Shown here: piece after piece, positions 43,621 through 55,035 of the stretch
Layout of the letters: each line of letters begins with the position of its first letter
Numbering within the stretch: position 1 is the first letter of the stretch
DNA from: Pithys albifrons albifrons
Taxonomy: Eukaryota > Chordata > Aves > Passeriformes > Thamnophilidae
DNA: 64,000 bases
Assembly: GCF_047495875.1 (NCBI RefSeq)
Contig: NC_092470.1
Location: forward strand, 20,977,185-21,041,184
Direction: 5' to 3'
Program-made: the position numbers and the translations under genes
The notes under the pieces: generated by a model
What the model was told of the DNA's origin: nothing
Seen by the model: only the letters and a program-made list of their open reading frames with translations
The model's database searches: none

Positions 43621-43769
43621 GCTGAGGGCACCCCAACTGGAGGGCACCCACCCCAGACTGCCAATGCCCCCCTGATTTCCACCCTGGCTGGTGTGACCCC
43701 ACAAGATGCCAAGCTGTGCCCTCAGCCCCTCCTGGCAAAGCCCTGCCTGTTTACAGGCGTGTTCCTACA

Positions 43770-44260
43770 ACTTCCCAATTGCCATAAATCCTATTGTGCA
43801 ATATTCCCCAGAACCAATTAGACCCTGACATCTGCTTAATGTTTAATTACTTTTTGACGAAGGAAATGGAAAAATTGACAAATAGTTTAATCCATCAACC
43901 GTCGGCCTTTTGTGAGGGTGTTTATACACAGCTCACATGCCAACGGCTCCTCATTTTTCTTGCTGCTCTGGCAAGGAGAAGGACAAATATTTATATTCCA
44001 GGCACACAAGATGGCTTTCATATTGTTTTCATGTTTAACTGCTTTCAAATGAACTAAGATGGCTCTTAATGTGGTTACAAGAATTTGCCATTAATTTTCA
44101 CTTAGGATTGGCTCCAGCCTGCTCCAGGCCTCCAAAATCTGGGAGTTAATAAGGGCTTGTTTGGGGAATGTTCTGCTCAGGCTGCCTGATTGGCACCGCT
44201 CAGGGGGTGCAAATATCACACTCCTTGCACATTTGAATGATAATTAAGCTTAGATTATTA
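43770..44260. promoter_or_regulatory. Candidate conserved non-coding element
   Basis: AT-rich single-copy island (gtttaattactttttgacga at 43841-43860; cttaatgtggttacaagaat; gccattaattttcacttagg). Among the strongest candidates by composition. Confidence 0.45.
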
Positions 44261-44262
44261 TA

Positions 44263-44390
44263 TACCCCATCCCTGGAAGTGTTCACGGACAGCTTGGAGC
44301 AGCCTGGGCTGGTGGGAGGTGTCCCTGCCCATGGCAATGGGATGGGCTTTAAGCCCTTTCCAATCCAAGCCATTCCAGGATTCCATGATT
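44263..44390 (+). mobile_element. CR1 3' tail, sense
   Basis: Reads ccccatccctggaagtgttc, ggagcagcctgggctggtgg and ccattccaggattccatgat. Confidence 0.87.
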
Positions 44391-44669
44391 GGAATATTGC
44401 TGCTCTTTTGGGGTGCTTAATGCAGAATATTTATGTTAATGCTGCGGGAAAAGGCAGCTGAGTGTCCCTCCATCTCCTCCAAACCTTGGGAAATGCTCCT
44501 GCTTTGCCTTGGGATGCTCAGGCTCAGCCATTCCATGCTGTGTCCACTCAGCCCATCCAGCCCCATCCACAACAGCTGCACCAGCTGGATTTGCCTTTCC
44601 CTCCTTTCTGCCCCTTCTGGGAAAGCAGGAAGAAGCAAAGCAGCCCATCTCCCTGATCCCTCACTTACA

Positions 44670-45060
44670 CATTTAATAAAAGGAATAAAATATCAGAAAC
44701 GCGCAGAAAAACCTTTAATAATTCAACACCCTCGAGTTGTTTCATTACCTTAATATTTGCAAAACTTGCCGGCAGCTCCTGACACCTTTCCTCGCTCACG
44801 AGCCGAGCCAGAAAAGCCACGAGGCTGCGGGATAAGATCCACCTGCCCTCATTATGCTAATCGGGATGTCACAAGCCGTGCCTGGAAGTGTCGCCGCTCC
44901 CCGGGAGGGAGAGCGAAGCGCAGCAAATGTGCCCTGGAATAGTTGAGGAGAGAAAGCACCAGAAAGTCCCTGATCTCCCCCGGAGCCGCTTTCAAAGCGC
45001 TCTTATCAGCCGGCAAGAAACACGGCGGAGTTTCTAATTAGGCTCCTTGTCGCCTTTGAA
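44670..45060. promoter_or_regulatory. Candidate conserved element with POU/homeodomain and GATA words
   Basis: AT-rich and CpG-containing single-copy sequence. GATAAG at 44831-44836 and ATGCTAAT at 44854-44861, plus ttaatatttgc and ttctaattaggctcc words. Runs into a CpG-rich segment. Confidence 0.42.
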
Positions 45061-45350
45061 CTCCCAGCGGGATCCGGGGGCGTTTACGGGACGGGCAGCG
45101 CCGGGACCGGCTCCGCTTTGAACGGGCGTTTTGTGCCAGTCCCGAGGAGGGGCAGCTGCTGCCCGGGCTGCGGGGCGGGGGGAGCGTGGCGGGGTCTCTC
45201 CTTCCCTGCCCAGCTGAGGCTGCTCCAGCATCCCAATGAGCCGAGGAGCGCCGGGATGGAGCGGGATGTTCCTCCAGCCCGGCCATCGGGGGTGGCAGAC
45301 GGTGACAACACACGGGCACGGCCGGGCTGGCAGCCAAGGGGGGCAGGCAG
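45061..45350. promoter_or_regulatory. CpG-rich segment, possible CpG island
   Basis: Dense CpG (gcgggatccgggggcgttta, tgccgggctgcggggcgggg-like runs). No transcript start can be assigned. It lies about 220 bases before the CRE array. Confidence 0.4.
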
Positions 45351-45570
45351 AGCCAGCGCCGGGAGGTTTCCCCTGATTTGTGGATGTGTTTGTATTTGGA
45401 GGAGGAACCATCTGGGAATTGGGGAGAGGAAGCAGTGAAAGAGCTGCCAAAATGTTTGGGCTGAACTGTTTATCCCGGGAAACTGCCTGGGAGCTGCAGG
45501 GATTGGATTCAGGAGGTAAAAAGGCACTGCCGCAGGATATTGGGGTGGTGCCATGATCGCGGGGCCAAGG

Positions 45571-46000
45571 TGGCATCACCCACCTGTGCATGACGTCACC
45601 CACCTGTGCATGACGTCACACACCTGTGCATGACGTTGCCTACCTGTGTATGATGTCACCCACCCGTGAGCGGCATCACCCACCTGTGCATGACGTCACT
45701 CACATGTATATGACGTCACCAACATGTGCATGACGTCACCGACCTGTGAGTGGCATCACCCACCTGTGCATGATGCCACCCACCTGCGAGTGGCGTCACC
45801 CACCTGTACATGACGTCACCCACCTGTGCATGACGTTGCCTACCTGTGTATGACGTCACCCACCCGTGAGTGGCATCACCCACCTGTGCATGATGTCACC
45901 CACATGTGCATGACGTCACCCACCTATATATGACGTCGCTTCCCAGTGAGTGACATCTCCACCTGTGCATGACGTCACCCTCCTGTGAGTGGCATCACCC
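45571..46000. repeat. 20-bp array of CRE palindromes and E-boxes
   Basis: About 21 units of the type TGACGTCACCCACCTGTGCA. Perfect TGACGTCA begins at 45591, 45611, 45691, 45711, 45731, 45811, 45851, 45911 and 45970. CACCTG begins at 45581, 45601, 45621, 45681, 45761, 45781, 45801, 45821, 45881 and 45960. A 200-base periodicity is visible: tgacgttgcctacctgtgta at 45631 recurs at 45831. Confidence 0.95.
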
Positions 46001-46179
46001 CTCTTGTCCCTCCTCCCTCGCTGTCCCCACAGAGACCCCTCCACATGTTGGTGCCCCGCCCAGGGGGCCTGGGGGGGTCTGTGTGCCCGTCCCGAGGAGC
46101 TGCCCCCCGGTGCCCTCCCTGCCGCCCTCCCCGACCCCCCCTCCCTCAATACTCGGCTCTCCTCGGAACCACCAACATT

Positions 46180-46830
46180 TCTGCACATTCCCCTGCTCAT
46201 TAAGGCCATTCCTGGGGGAGTTTGACACGGCCGGGCTGTCCCCCCTCCCCACTTTTGTCACCAGTTCCCCCAGGGATCATTTCCCTGCAGACGTTTTGCA
46301 GGGAACACCCAAACCACCCCCTCTCCTTGCAAAGGCTGCACTTCCAGGGCCACGCGTGGGTTTTCCCACCGCCTGCGCTGCCAGAAAAGGGGTTTATTTG
46401 GCATCGATTCCTTTCAAGCGAAGGCGAGACACTGTGATGAAATCCCACCCTGCTCCCGAGGTGCCTTTAATTGGTGTGTTTAGGTTGGGATTGCTGCGGG
46501 GGCAGCGCCAGAGCTCGGCTTTGTTTTCCTTGGGCTATTTTCAGCCCGGCTTCGGTGACTGGCAAAGCCCGGAGTTAATTGCAGCTCACAAGGTTATCTT
46601 TCAAAGGAACTCATATTTCTGTCAGGTGCTGGAGCCAGCCCTGCTCTGCCTGGCTTTGGGATACGAGATTTGGACTCGGGTAATTATCCTTGGAGTTTAA
46701 GCTGATTATGTCGACTTTAGAGCCGGTGTTTGTTTAATTTCCCCACACTGCGTTGTTTGTACAGCGGCTCCGAAGGTAAACACGGGCCTGATTAAACATC
46801 CCCCAATGGCCCTTTTCCCAAAGAGACACT
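46180..46830. promoter_or_regulatory. Candidate conserved non-coding element(s)
   Basis: Single-copy with AT-rich cores: gaggtgcctttaattggtgt (46459-46478), gttaattgcag, TCAAAGG (46601-46607, a TCF/LEF-type word), gggtaattatccttggagtt. The role is inferred. Confidence 0.43.
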
Positions 46831-48189
46831 AAAATAAACAGCGAGGGCTGGGGGAGGAGCTGCGGGTGCTCTGCCCTGGCAGCACAGGGAGCTGGGGGCA
46901 AAATCGGGATCATCCTAAGCCAAGGGACCAGACTGAGGGTGCTGCCTCTGCTCGGGGGTGCTGGGGGTGCCACCACGGAGGGGACACGGTGCTGGCACTG
47001 TGGGGATGCTCCTGGTGGCATCTCAAGGGGCTTGGATTGTCCCTCTCCCTGCACAGCCGGGATGGACACACTCAGGGCTGGAGTGATGCCACAGGGCCAG
47101 AGGTGCCACGTCCATCTGTCCCCTGAGCTCCTGGAAGGACAAACACCTCTGGCACGGGCAGCCCCAGGGCTGGAGCAGCATTGCCTGGAGCACCAGCAGA
47201 GCTGCAGAGCCCCTGGGATCGATCAGCTCACGGCGGCCTTTGGGAAATGCCTCATTGCTTGGGACAACTATCAGCTCTTGGAGCAGCACAGCGCATTCCA
47301 CAGGCATTCCAGCAGCTCCCAGCCCTCAGATAACCCTTCTGGATGTGAGGGATCTGGATGGGGAGACCTCGGTGTGATGGCACAGGTCGGATCCTGCTGC
47401 TTTCCCTGGCACAGACACAGGGATGGGCACCACCCTCTCAGTGGCCACCGGGACCTTCTGCAAGTGCTGCATCATTAATGAGTGTTTTTCTTTTCATTCA
47501 TGAGCAGAGTTTGCCCTCAGCATGGAGGAACTCTGGGTTATCACCTCAGCTGGGCTCCTGCTGCCAGGGCAGGTTACAGCCTGTGCAGCTGATCCTGGTT
47601 TATTTGCTGTTTGCTGGCCCAGCCGTGCCAGCGCCTTCCCTGCCCACCCAGACAGCACCAAGGACCTGCTGCTCCCGAGGAAAGGGCACCCAGAGGCTCT
47701 CACGGCTTCTGGAACACCAAAGGCAGAGGTTTCCCCTGGGAAGGGAGCAGGAATGCTGCGTGGGACGGCCCTGCAGGTGGATGTGGCTCCACTCAAAGGC
47801 TCGGGCTCCCCCGAGTCCCTCCTCGGTGCCAGCTGCTGCCTGCTGTGGTTTCCAGAGGTGGGAAGTGGGCTGGCAGGTGCCCAGCATTCCTGTGGGCTCC
47901 TGGCAGCGGGTTTGGGCAGATTGGAAAAGCTCCTGGTTCACACGGGCCCCGTGGGTGGTGCCTCCTCCTCTCCCATCCCGTCTGTCTCAGAGCTGAGGGC
48001 ACAGGTGGCAAAGCAAAGGCTCCTTCCTCCTTTCCCCCTGCCAGCTCCTGACTCATCAGCTCGGGGGAGAACGGAGGATTCTCCCCGTTTCAGCCCCTCC
48101 TCAGGGCCCACTGCAGCTGCTGGGGGTTCCCACCCCCCTTTGGTCCCACTTCCACCAGGGTTTTCTCCACTGAGAGCCATGAGGGACGT
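46831..48189. other. Long single-copy stretch, no gene accepted
   Basis: GC-rich. A 240-codon open frame (47522-48244, +) runs through but matches nothing I recognise and continues into the 29-bp array. A short AT-rich patch lies at 47470-47505. Confidence 0.35.
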
Positions 48190-48905
48190 GGTTGTGGGGG
48201 CAAAGAGAGCCCTGATATTCCTGGGGGGGCAAAGACAGCCCTGATATTCCTGGGGGGGGTGGGGGGGGCAAAGACAGCCCTGACATTCCTGGGGGTGCAA
48301 AGAGAACCCTGACATTCCTGGGGGTGCAAAGAGAGTCCTGACATTCCTGGGGGTGCAAAGAGAGCCCTGACATTCCTGGGGGGGCAAAGACCCCTGACAT
48401 TCCGGGGGGGGGGGGGGGGGGCAAAGACAGCCCCGATATTCCTGGGGGGGCAAAGACAGACCTGACATTCCGGGGGGTGGGGGGGGGCAAAGACAGCCCT
48501 GACATTCCTGGGGGTGCAAAGAGAGCCCTGACATTCCTGGGGGGGCAAAGACAGCCCAGACATTTCTGGGGGGGCAAAGACCCCTGACATTCCTGGGGGT
48601 GCAAAGACAGCCCTGACATTCCGGGGGCTGGGGGGGGGCAAAGAGAGCCCTGACATTCCTGGGGGTGCAAAGACAACCTGGACATTCCTGGGGGGTCAAA
48701 GACAGCCCGGACATTTCTGGGGGTGCAAAGACAGCCTGGACATTCCTGGGGGGGCAAAGACAGCCTGGACATTCCTGGGGAGGGGCAAAGAGAGCCCTGA
48801 CATTCCTGGGGGTGCAAAGACAGCCCTGACATTCCTGGGGGGGCAAAGACAGCCCTGACATTCCTGGGGGGTCAAAGACAGCTCTGACATTCCTGGGGGG
48901 CCACG
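48190..48905. repeat. 29-bp-type minisatellite with long G-runs
   Basis: About 25 units of gacattcctgggggtgcaaa then gacagccct. G-runs vary from 4 to about 17 (48404-48421), so unit length varies. Those homopolymers are the least reliable bases in the window. Confidence 0.92.
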
Positions 48906-49269
48906 AAGGGCCCACAACCTGGAGAAGGGGGGGACACTTCACCTGAACCCCCAAATGCAGCAGCCCAGCATTTTGGGGAAGAGCTCACGGGCAGAAACCA
49001 GCTCTTCTCTCCAGCTGGAGGTGCCCCTGCCAGCTCTGCCCCCCATCTGCCCCCCTGAACTGCCGTGGGCAGAGTCCCAGCCCCTTCCCAGCCCTTCCAT
49101 CTCTGCACAGGAAGAGTCTGAGGAGCCCTGGAGAAGCAGCAGGGCTGAGCCCAGGCTGTGCCACCATCTCCTCTCCTCCCCCAGCACCCCCTCCCGTGCC
49201 CACCTGCCTGTGCCACTCCCCGCCTGCTTTGCCAGTCCCAGCCCAGTGTTGCCCCAGTAACTCCCCTGA
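48906..49269. other. Single-copy stretch
   Basis: No gene or repeat recognised. Confidence 0.4.
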
Positions 49270-50680
49270 CAGGTTTGCAGGGTGCCAAACGTTCAGGGTT
49301 TCAGGTGTTTCTGGATGCCACATTTCCTGGGCACCAATTTTCTGGATGCCACATTGTCAAGGTGTCAGGGTTTTTTTTGTCCCACATTTTCAAAGCACCA
49401 GATTTTCAGGGCACCAAAATTTTTGGGTGCCAGATTTTCTGGGTGCCAGATTTCCATGGGATCAGATTTCTGGGTACCAGAATTTTTGGGTGCCAGCTTT
49501 TCTGGGTGCCAGCTTTTCTGGGTGCCAGCTTTGAGGGCATCTGATTTTCAGGGATCCAGATTTCCCAAGTGCCAAATTTTTCTGCACACAAGAATTTCTG
49601 GGTATCACATTTTCTAGATGCCAGCTTTCCCATGTGCCAGGTTTTCAGCATCTCAGATTTTTCTGGATGCCAGGCTGCCAGGGTGCCAGATATCCAGTGT
49701 CTCAGATTTTCTGGATGCCAGGTTTTCAGGGTACCAGCTTTCCATGATGCCAGCTTTCCAGGGTGCCAGCTTTCCAGGGTACCAGGTTTTCAGGGTGCCA
49801 GGTTTCCAGGGTGCCAGTTTTCCATGATGCCAGGTTTCCAGGGTACAGGTTTCCAGGGTGCCAGGTTTTCAGGGTGCCAGGTTTCCAGGGTGCCAGCTTT
49901 CCATGATGCCAGGCTTCCAGGGTACAGGTTTCCAGGGTACCAGGTTCTCAGGGTACAGGTTTTCAGGGTGCCAGCTTTCCAGGGTGCCAGGTTTCCAGGG
50001 TACCAGGTTTTCAGGTTACCAGCTTTCCATGTTGCCAGGCTTTCAGTGTCTCAGATTTTCCAGGTGCCAGGTTTTCTGGATGGCAGATTTTCAGAGTACC
50101 AGCTTTCCAGGGTGCCAGGTTTCCAGGGTGCCAGGTTCTCAGGGTGCCAGGTTTTCAGGGTACCAGCTTTCCAGGGTACAGGTTTCCAGGGTGCCAGGTT
50201 TTCAGGGTACAGGTTTCCAGGGTACAGGTTTCCAGGGTGCCAGCTTTCCAGGGTGCCAGCTTTCCAGGGTGCCAGGTTTCCAGGGTGCCAGTTTTCCAGG
50301 GTGCCAGCTTTCCAGGGTGCCAGCTTTCCAGGGTGCCAGGTTTCCAGGGTGCCAGGTTTCCAGGGTACAGGTTTTCAGGGTACCAGGTTTCCAGGGTGCC
50401 AGGTTTTCAGGGTGCCAGGTTTCCATGATGCCAGGTTTCCAGGGTCCAGGTTTCCAGGGTACAGCTTTCCAGGGTCCAGGTTTCCAGGGTGCCAGGTTTC
50501 CATGATGCCAGCTTTCCAGGGTCCAGGTTTCCAGGGTCCAGGTTTCCAGGGTACAGGTTTCCAGGGTGCCAGGTTTCCATGATGCCAGCTTTCCAGGGTC
50601 CAGGTTTCCAGGGTACAGGTTTCCAGGGTGCCAGGTTTCCAGGGTGCCAGCTTTCCAGGTACCAGCTTTTCTTGGTGCCA
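49270..50680. repeat. 16-bp minisatellite, about 1.4 kb
   Basis: Unit gtgccaggtttccagg and close variants (gcttttc, gattttc, gtacagg). The left 450 bases are diverged and spaced unevenly; the middle and right are far more uniform. Three units make 48 bases, so ORFs persist. Confidence 0.95.
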
Positions 50681-52437
50681 GATCCTCAGGGCTTTACTTC
50701 AGAGCATCCCCCACTCAGGGTCTGCCCATCAGTGCCAGGTCAGGCCCAGTGCCAGGCCATGTGGTGGCACAGTGGTCCTGACTCCACCTCCCCTTCCCAG
50801 CACTGAACTTCAGGTTTCTGAGCCACCAAACAGGAGGTGCTGCCCCGGAGGCCTCTTGAGGACACGCTGGAACTGGCACAGGGGGCTGGCACATAAAAAT
50901 CCCTTCACTGGTGCCTCTGTGGCTGGAGGTTCCTGGAACCCCTTTGCAGCTCCAGGGGGGAGCAGGAAATGGGAGGGAGGGAGGGAGGAAAACCAAGAAG
51001 GATTCTGGAAATCTCAGCTCGGGTTTCACAGAAGGGCCTGTCCAGGTGACCTCTGGGTTGAGCATTTTCTCCTTTGAGGCTTTTTAGTGGCTGATTTTCT
51101 TGATTTAGGGTCAAGGAATTGTTTGTCCCAAACTAAAAACACACCTTGGTTTTTCCTCCTTTTCAATTCAAGAGAATGTGGGGGTTTTTTTCCTGTGAAA
51201 ATACTCATAAAAAAAAGCCTCAGTTAAAACATCTTTGCAGTAAAGGACATTTCTAATCTCCCTGAAACAGCAACATTTCACAATACTGAAGCTTTTTGAT
51301 TTTTTTTTCATTTTTAAATTCCATTGGCTGCATCAAAACATATTTCAAACCAAGAAAAACCATTTAAAAAATGCCAAAATTAAAACTTCCACCTTTCCAA
51401 ACTCCCTTCTGGTGGGATGTGGATGGGGCTGAGCGTTGCTGACCAGCTCCCCTAGACCTTCCCAGACCCAAAAACTGGATATCTGACCCCAAAATGATTT
51501 CAGAAACAGAGAAGGAGGAGGCAGGGGAGGAGACTGCCAAGAGGGAGCTCTCGGAAGTGCTGGAGAACAGCACTAATATTTTGGGAAATTGAAATTCCAG
51601 CCATGAAATTGCCTATCATTTATCATCCCCAAGCACCTTACAAAGGAAGAAAAACAGGCATTAAGCCTTATTGCTTCTTAAATACTTCTGATTTTGGGGC
51701 AAAGCTGATGATGTGCTGCCCCCCCACACACTCCATGGAAATGGCTGGGGATGAAAAGCAACATTCGTGTTCCTGTGTGGAGTTATCCCCATGGAAACCC
51801 AATGCCAGGATGCTGGGGAGACTCCTGGATGGCCAACCCCGTCCTGGGGCTCTGGGGTGGCCCCTCTGGACCCCCAGCACTGGGGGGGTGGTGCCACCTC
51901 TGCAGCCAGAGCTCCCTGAGAGCTTTTCCCACCCCACCATGGGGAGTTGGAGTCCATTCCCTCCTGGATTGGGACTGAGTTGACACCTCAGCAGCAGCTG
52001 GAGGCACCAGGGCAGAGCCCAGGAGAACCAGTGGATTCCAAGCTCAACCTCCTGGAGCTCAGAAGCCCAAGGTTGTCCCTCAAATCAACCAGGAGGTGTT
52101 GCTGCTGCTGGGATGGGTCATCCAATAATTGTTTCCTGATTTAAAGGCTGGGAAATTCCTGAGCCCCACCACCATTCCTGCCCCTCTTCCCTCCCCACAG
52201 GAGGTGCTGCTGCAGGTCCATGCCCTGAAACCTGGATTGGGAATCCAAACTTGCTTGTGTTGCCACCAGAGCAACCCTTGGGTTTATCCCTGTGTGTATC
52301 CCAGGGGTTTCCTCCCTGGTGTTCAGGTCCCTGGGAACTCATTCCCTGCCCTGGCACTGGGCACCCTTATGATTTCCATGGACTGGGAGTGTTTGTTGGG
52401 GGTTTCTGAGCTCTGTGAATGTTCATGGCATAAATCC
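50681..52437. other. Long single-copy stretch
   Basis: 51040-51420 and 51560-51710 are AT-rich. No gene or clear repeat recognised. Confidence 0.35.
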
Positions 52438-52770
52438 CATGATCCTGGAATGGTTTGGGTGGGAAGGGAACTTAAAGCCCATCCAGTCCCACCATGGGCA
52501 GGGACACCTCCCACCAGCCCAGGGTGCTCCAAGCCCTGTCCAACCTGGCCTGGGACACTCCCAGGGATGGGGCAGCCACAGCTGCTCTGCCCAACCTGTG
52601 CCAGGGCCTGCCCACCCTCCCAGCCAGGAATTCCCTCCCAATATCCCATCTATCCCTGCCCTCTGGCAGTGGGAAGCCATTCCCTGTGTCCTGTCCCTCC
52701 ATCCCTTGTCCCAAATCTCTCTCCAGCTCTCCTGGAGCCCCTTCAGGCTCTGAAGGGGCTCTGAGGTCTC
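52438..52770 (-). mobile_element. CR1 3' portion, antisense
   Basis: Reads atgatcctggaatggtttgg, gggacacctcccaccagccc, tcccaatatcccatctatcc and ctctcctggagccccttcag. Confidence 0.9.
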
Positions 52771-52794
52771 CCCAGATCCTTCTCATAGCAGCAA

Positions 52795-53410
52795 TTCCCC
52801 TCCTACTGGTCAACCACAAGCCCCAGAATAATCAATAACAAAAAGGAAGCAAACAAACCAACCCACAGAGCCTCAACTGATCAGGGAACATCAATTACCC
52901 CGAACTGGCACGGAATGAAAGTGTTGCCTGGTCCCCTGGCAGCAATGGGATGAATAACTGATGATGATTAGTTAAATCATAACATTGCTCATGCCATGCA
53001 TAAGTGATGAGCCAACTGGCTGCGCTGCCCTGATGAGCCGCAGCTCTGCCTTCCATCACTCCCACTTTGCAGCGCCCCCGAAGGTGCCCGGCCCGCCTGG
53101 CTGTGTGTGCTGGCACATCAACCCCTGCGACAATGAATATATATTGACCTTATTACAGCGGCGGCTGCTCGTGCCAGGAGCAGCCAGGCATGCCCTGCAC
53201 AAATTAAAGCTGTCAGCGTGGAATTTATGGGGGAGCGCGGGAGAGGAGCAGGGCCGGGAGGGGAGCGCTGTGGGCGGGGAGCAGGTGGGGAGGCAGAGGA
53301 ATTGCAGGATAAAACGTCTCGCTAATGACGTGATGCTGGAGCTGCAGAGTCGGTTCCGTTCGGCGTTGCACATTTTTGTAGCGATTTCTCACTCGAGATG
53401 ATTCTGCCTT
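52795..53410. promoter_or_regulatory. Candidate conserved non-coding element, next to a pyrimidine tract
   Basis: Single-copy: gatgatgattagttaaatca, catgcataagtgatgag, gacaatgaatatatattgac, cgctaatgacgtgatgctgg. Mixed AT-rich and CpG-containing blocks over 600 bases. Among the best enhancer candidates here. Confidence 0.45.
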
Positions 53411-53422
53411 TTCCACATTTGG

Positions 53423-53935
53423 TGTTGTGGCTTTTTTTCTTTTTTTTTTTTTCTCTTTTTTTTCCTCTTTTTTTTCTTTTTTTTTTTTTCTCTTTTTTTT
53501 CTCTTTTTTTCTCTTTTTTTCTTTTTTTTTTCTCTTTTTCTTTTTTTTTCTCTTTTTTCTTTTTTTTTCCTCTTTTTTTTCTCTTTTGTTCTCTTTTTTC
53601 TTTTTTCTCTTTTTTCTTTTTTTCTCTTTTTTCTTTTTTTTTCTCTTTTTTCTTTTTTTTCTCTTTTTTCTCTTTTTTTTTCTTTTTTTCTCTTTTTTCT
53701 TTTTTCTCTTTTTCTTTTTTTTCTCTTTTTTTCTTTTTTTCTCTTTTTTCTTTTTTTCTCTTTTTTCTTTTTTCTCTTTTTTCTTTTTTCTCTTTTTTCT
53801 TTTTTTCTCTTTTTTCTCTTTTTTCTTTTTTCGCTTTTTTCTTTTTTTCTCTTTTTTCTTTTTTTTCTCTTTTTTCTTTTTTTTCTCTTTTTTTTCTTTT
53901 TTTTCTCTTTTTTTTCTTTTTCTTTTTTTTAATTT
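53423..53935. repeat. Polypyrimidine tract (CTTTTTT)n, about 510 bases
   Basis: An almost pure C/T strand with T-runs of 4-12 separated by CTC or single C. The minus strand is homopurine. A G at 53588 and another at 53833 are among the few interruptions. Confidence 0.97.
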
Positions 53936-54572
53936 TTTGTCTCTCTTTCCAAAAGCCAAACTACTGGTTTGACCTGAAGAGGATGATGTGGGTCTGATCA
54001 TTTCTTCTCTGAGGACAATGTGGTGACACCCTGAGCCCCACAACAGCAGGACATTGTTGGGGGCTGGATGAAGGGGGATTAAAGTTTTCATAGAATCATA
54101 GAATGGATTGGGTTGGAAAAGACCTCCAAGATCATCAAGTCCAACTCTTGGTCCAACTCCAGTCCCTTTACCAGATCATGGCACTCAGTGCCACGGCCAA
54201 GCTCAGCTGAAAAACCTCCAGGGATGGGGAATCCACCCCCTCTCTGGGCAGCCCATTCCAATCCCTGAGCACTCTCTCTGCAAAGAATTTCTTTCTCATC
54301 TCCAACTTCAATTTCCCCTGGCAGAGCTTGAGCCCATCGTGCCCCCTTGTCCTATTGCTGAGTGCCTGGGAGAAGAGACCAACCCCCACCTGGCCACAAC
54401 TTCCCTTCAGGGAGTTCCAGACAGTGCTGAGGTCACCTCTGAGCCTCCTCTTCTCCAGGCTGAACACCCCCAGCTCCCTCAGCCTCTCCCCACAGCACTT
54501 GTGCTCCAGTCCCTTCTCCAGCCTCGTTGCTCTTCTCAGTTGGGTTGGAAGAAACCTCTGAGATCATCAATC

Positions 54573-54651
54573 CTTGATCCAACCCTACTGTGATCACCAG
54601 CCCAGGGCACTCCGTGCCCTGGGCTGGTGATCACAGTGGGGTTGGATCAAG
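54573..54651. repeat. 79-bp foldback palindrome (second copy)
   Basis: Arms of 38 bases as at 11422, with one mismatch (aaccctactg) and loop TCC. Confidence 0.94.
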
Positions 54652-55035
54652 ACATGTTGGATTCTCTGTCCCTGGTCAGAGCAGGGTTGGATCAAGACAT
54701 GTTGGATTCTCTGTCCCTGATCAGAGCAGGGTTGGATCAAGACATGTTGGATTCTCTGTCCCTGGTCAGAGCAGGGTTGGATCAAGACATGTTGGATTCT
54801 CTGTCCCTGATCAGAGCAGGGTTGGATCAAGACATGTTGGATTCTCTGTCCCTGATCAGAGCAGGGTTGGATCAAGACATGTTGGATTCTCTGTCCCTGA
54901 TCAGAGCAGGGTTGGATCAAGACATGTTGGATTCTCTGTCCCTGATCAGAGCAGGGTTGGATCAAGACATGTTGGATTCTCTGTCCCTGATCAGAGCAGG
55001 GTTGGATCAAGACATGTTGGATTCTCTGTCCCTGG
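54640..55035 (+). repeat. 45-bp minisatellite, 9 units
   Basis: Units at 54640, 54685, 54730, 54775, 54820, 54865, 54910, 54955 and 55000 (last partial). Nearly identical; the only clear variant is ccctggtc against ccctgatc. 45 bases are 15 codons, hence ORFs on both strands. Confidence 0.96.

Noticed and set aside
47522..48244. 240-codon plus-strand ORF with mixed composition
   Set aside because: No family resemblance, no splice or promoter evidence, and it runs into the 29-bp array; likely chance in GC-rich DNA.
49569..50582. 337-codon ORF with collagen-like Gly-Phe-Gln-Gly pattern
   Set aside because: It follows the 16-bp array exactly (period 16 residues = three units).
53225..54091. 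288-codon Lys-rich minus-strand ORF and 199-codon Phe-rich plus-strand ORF
   Set aside because: Translation of the polypyrimidine tract.
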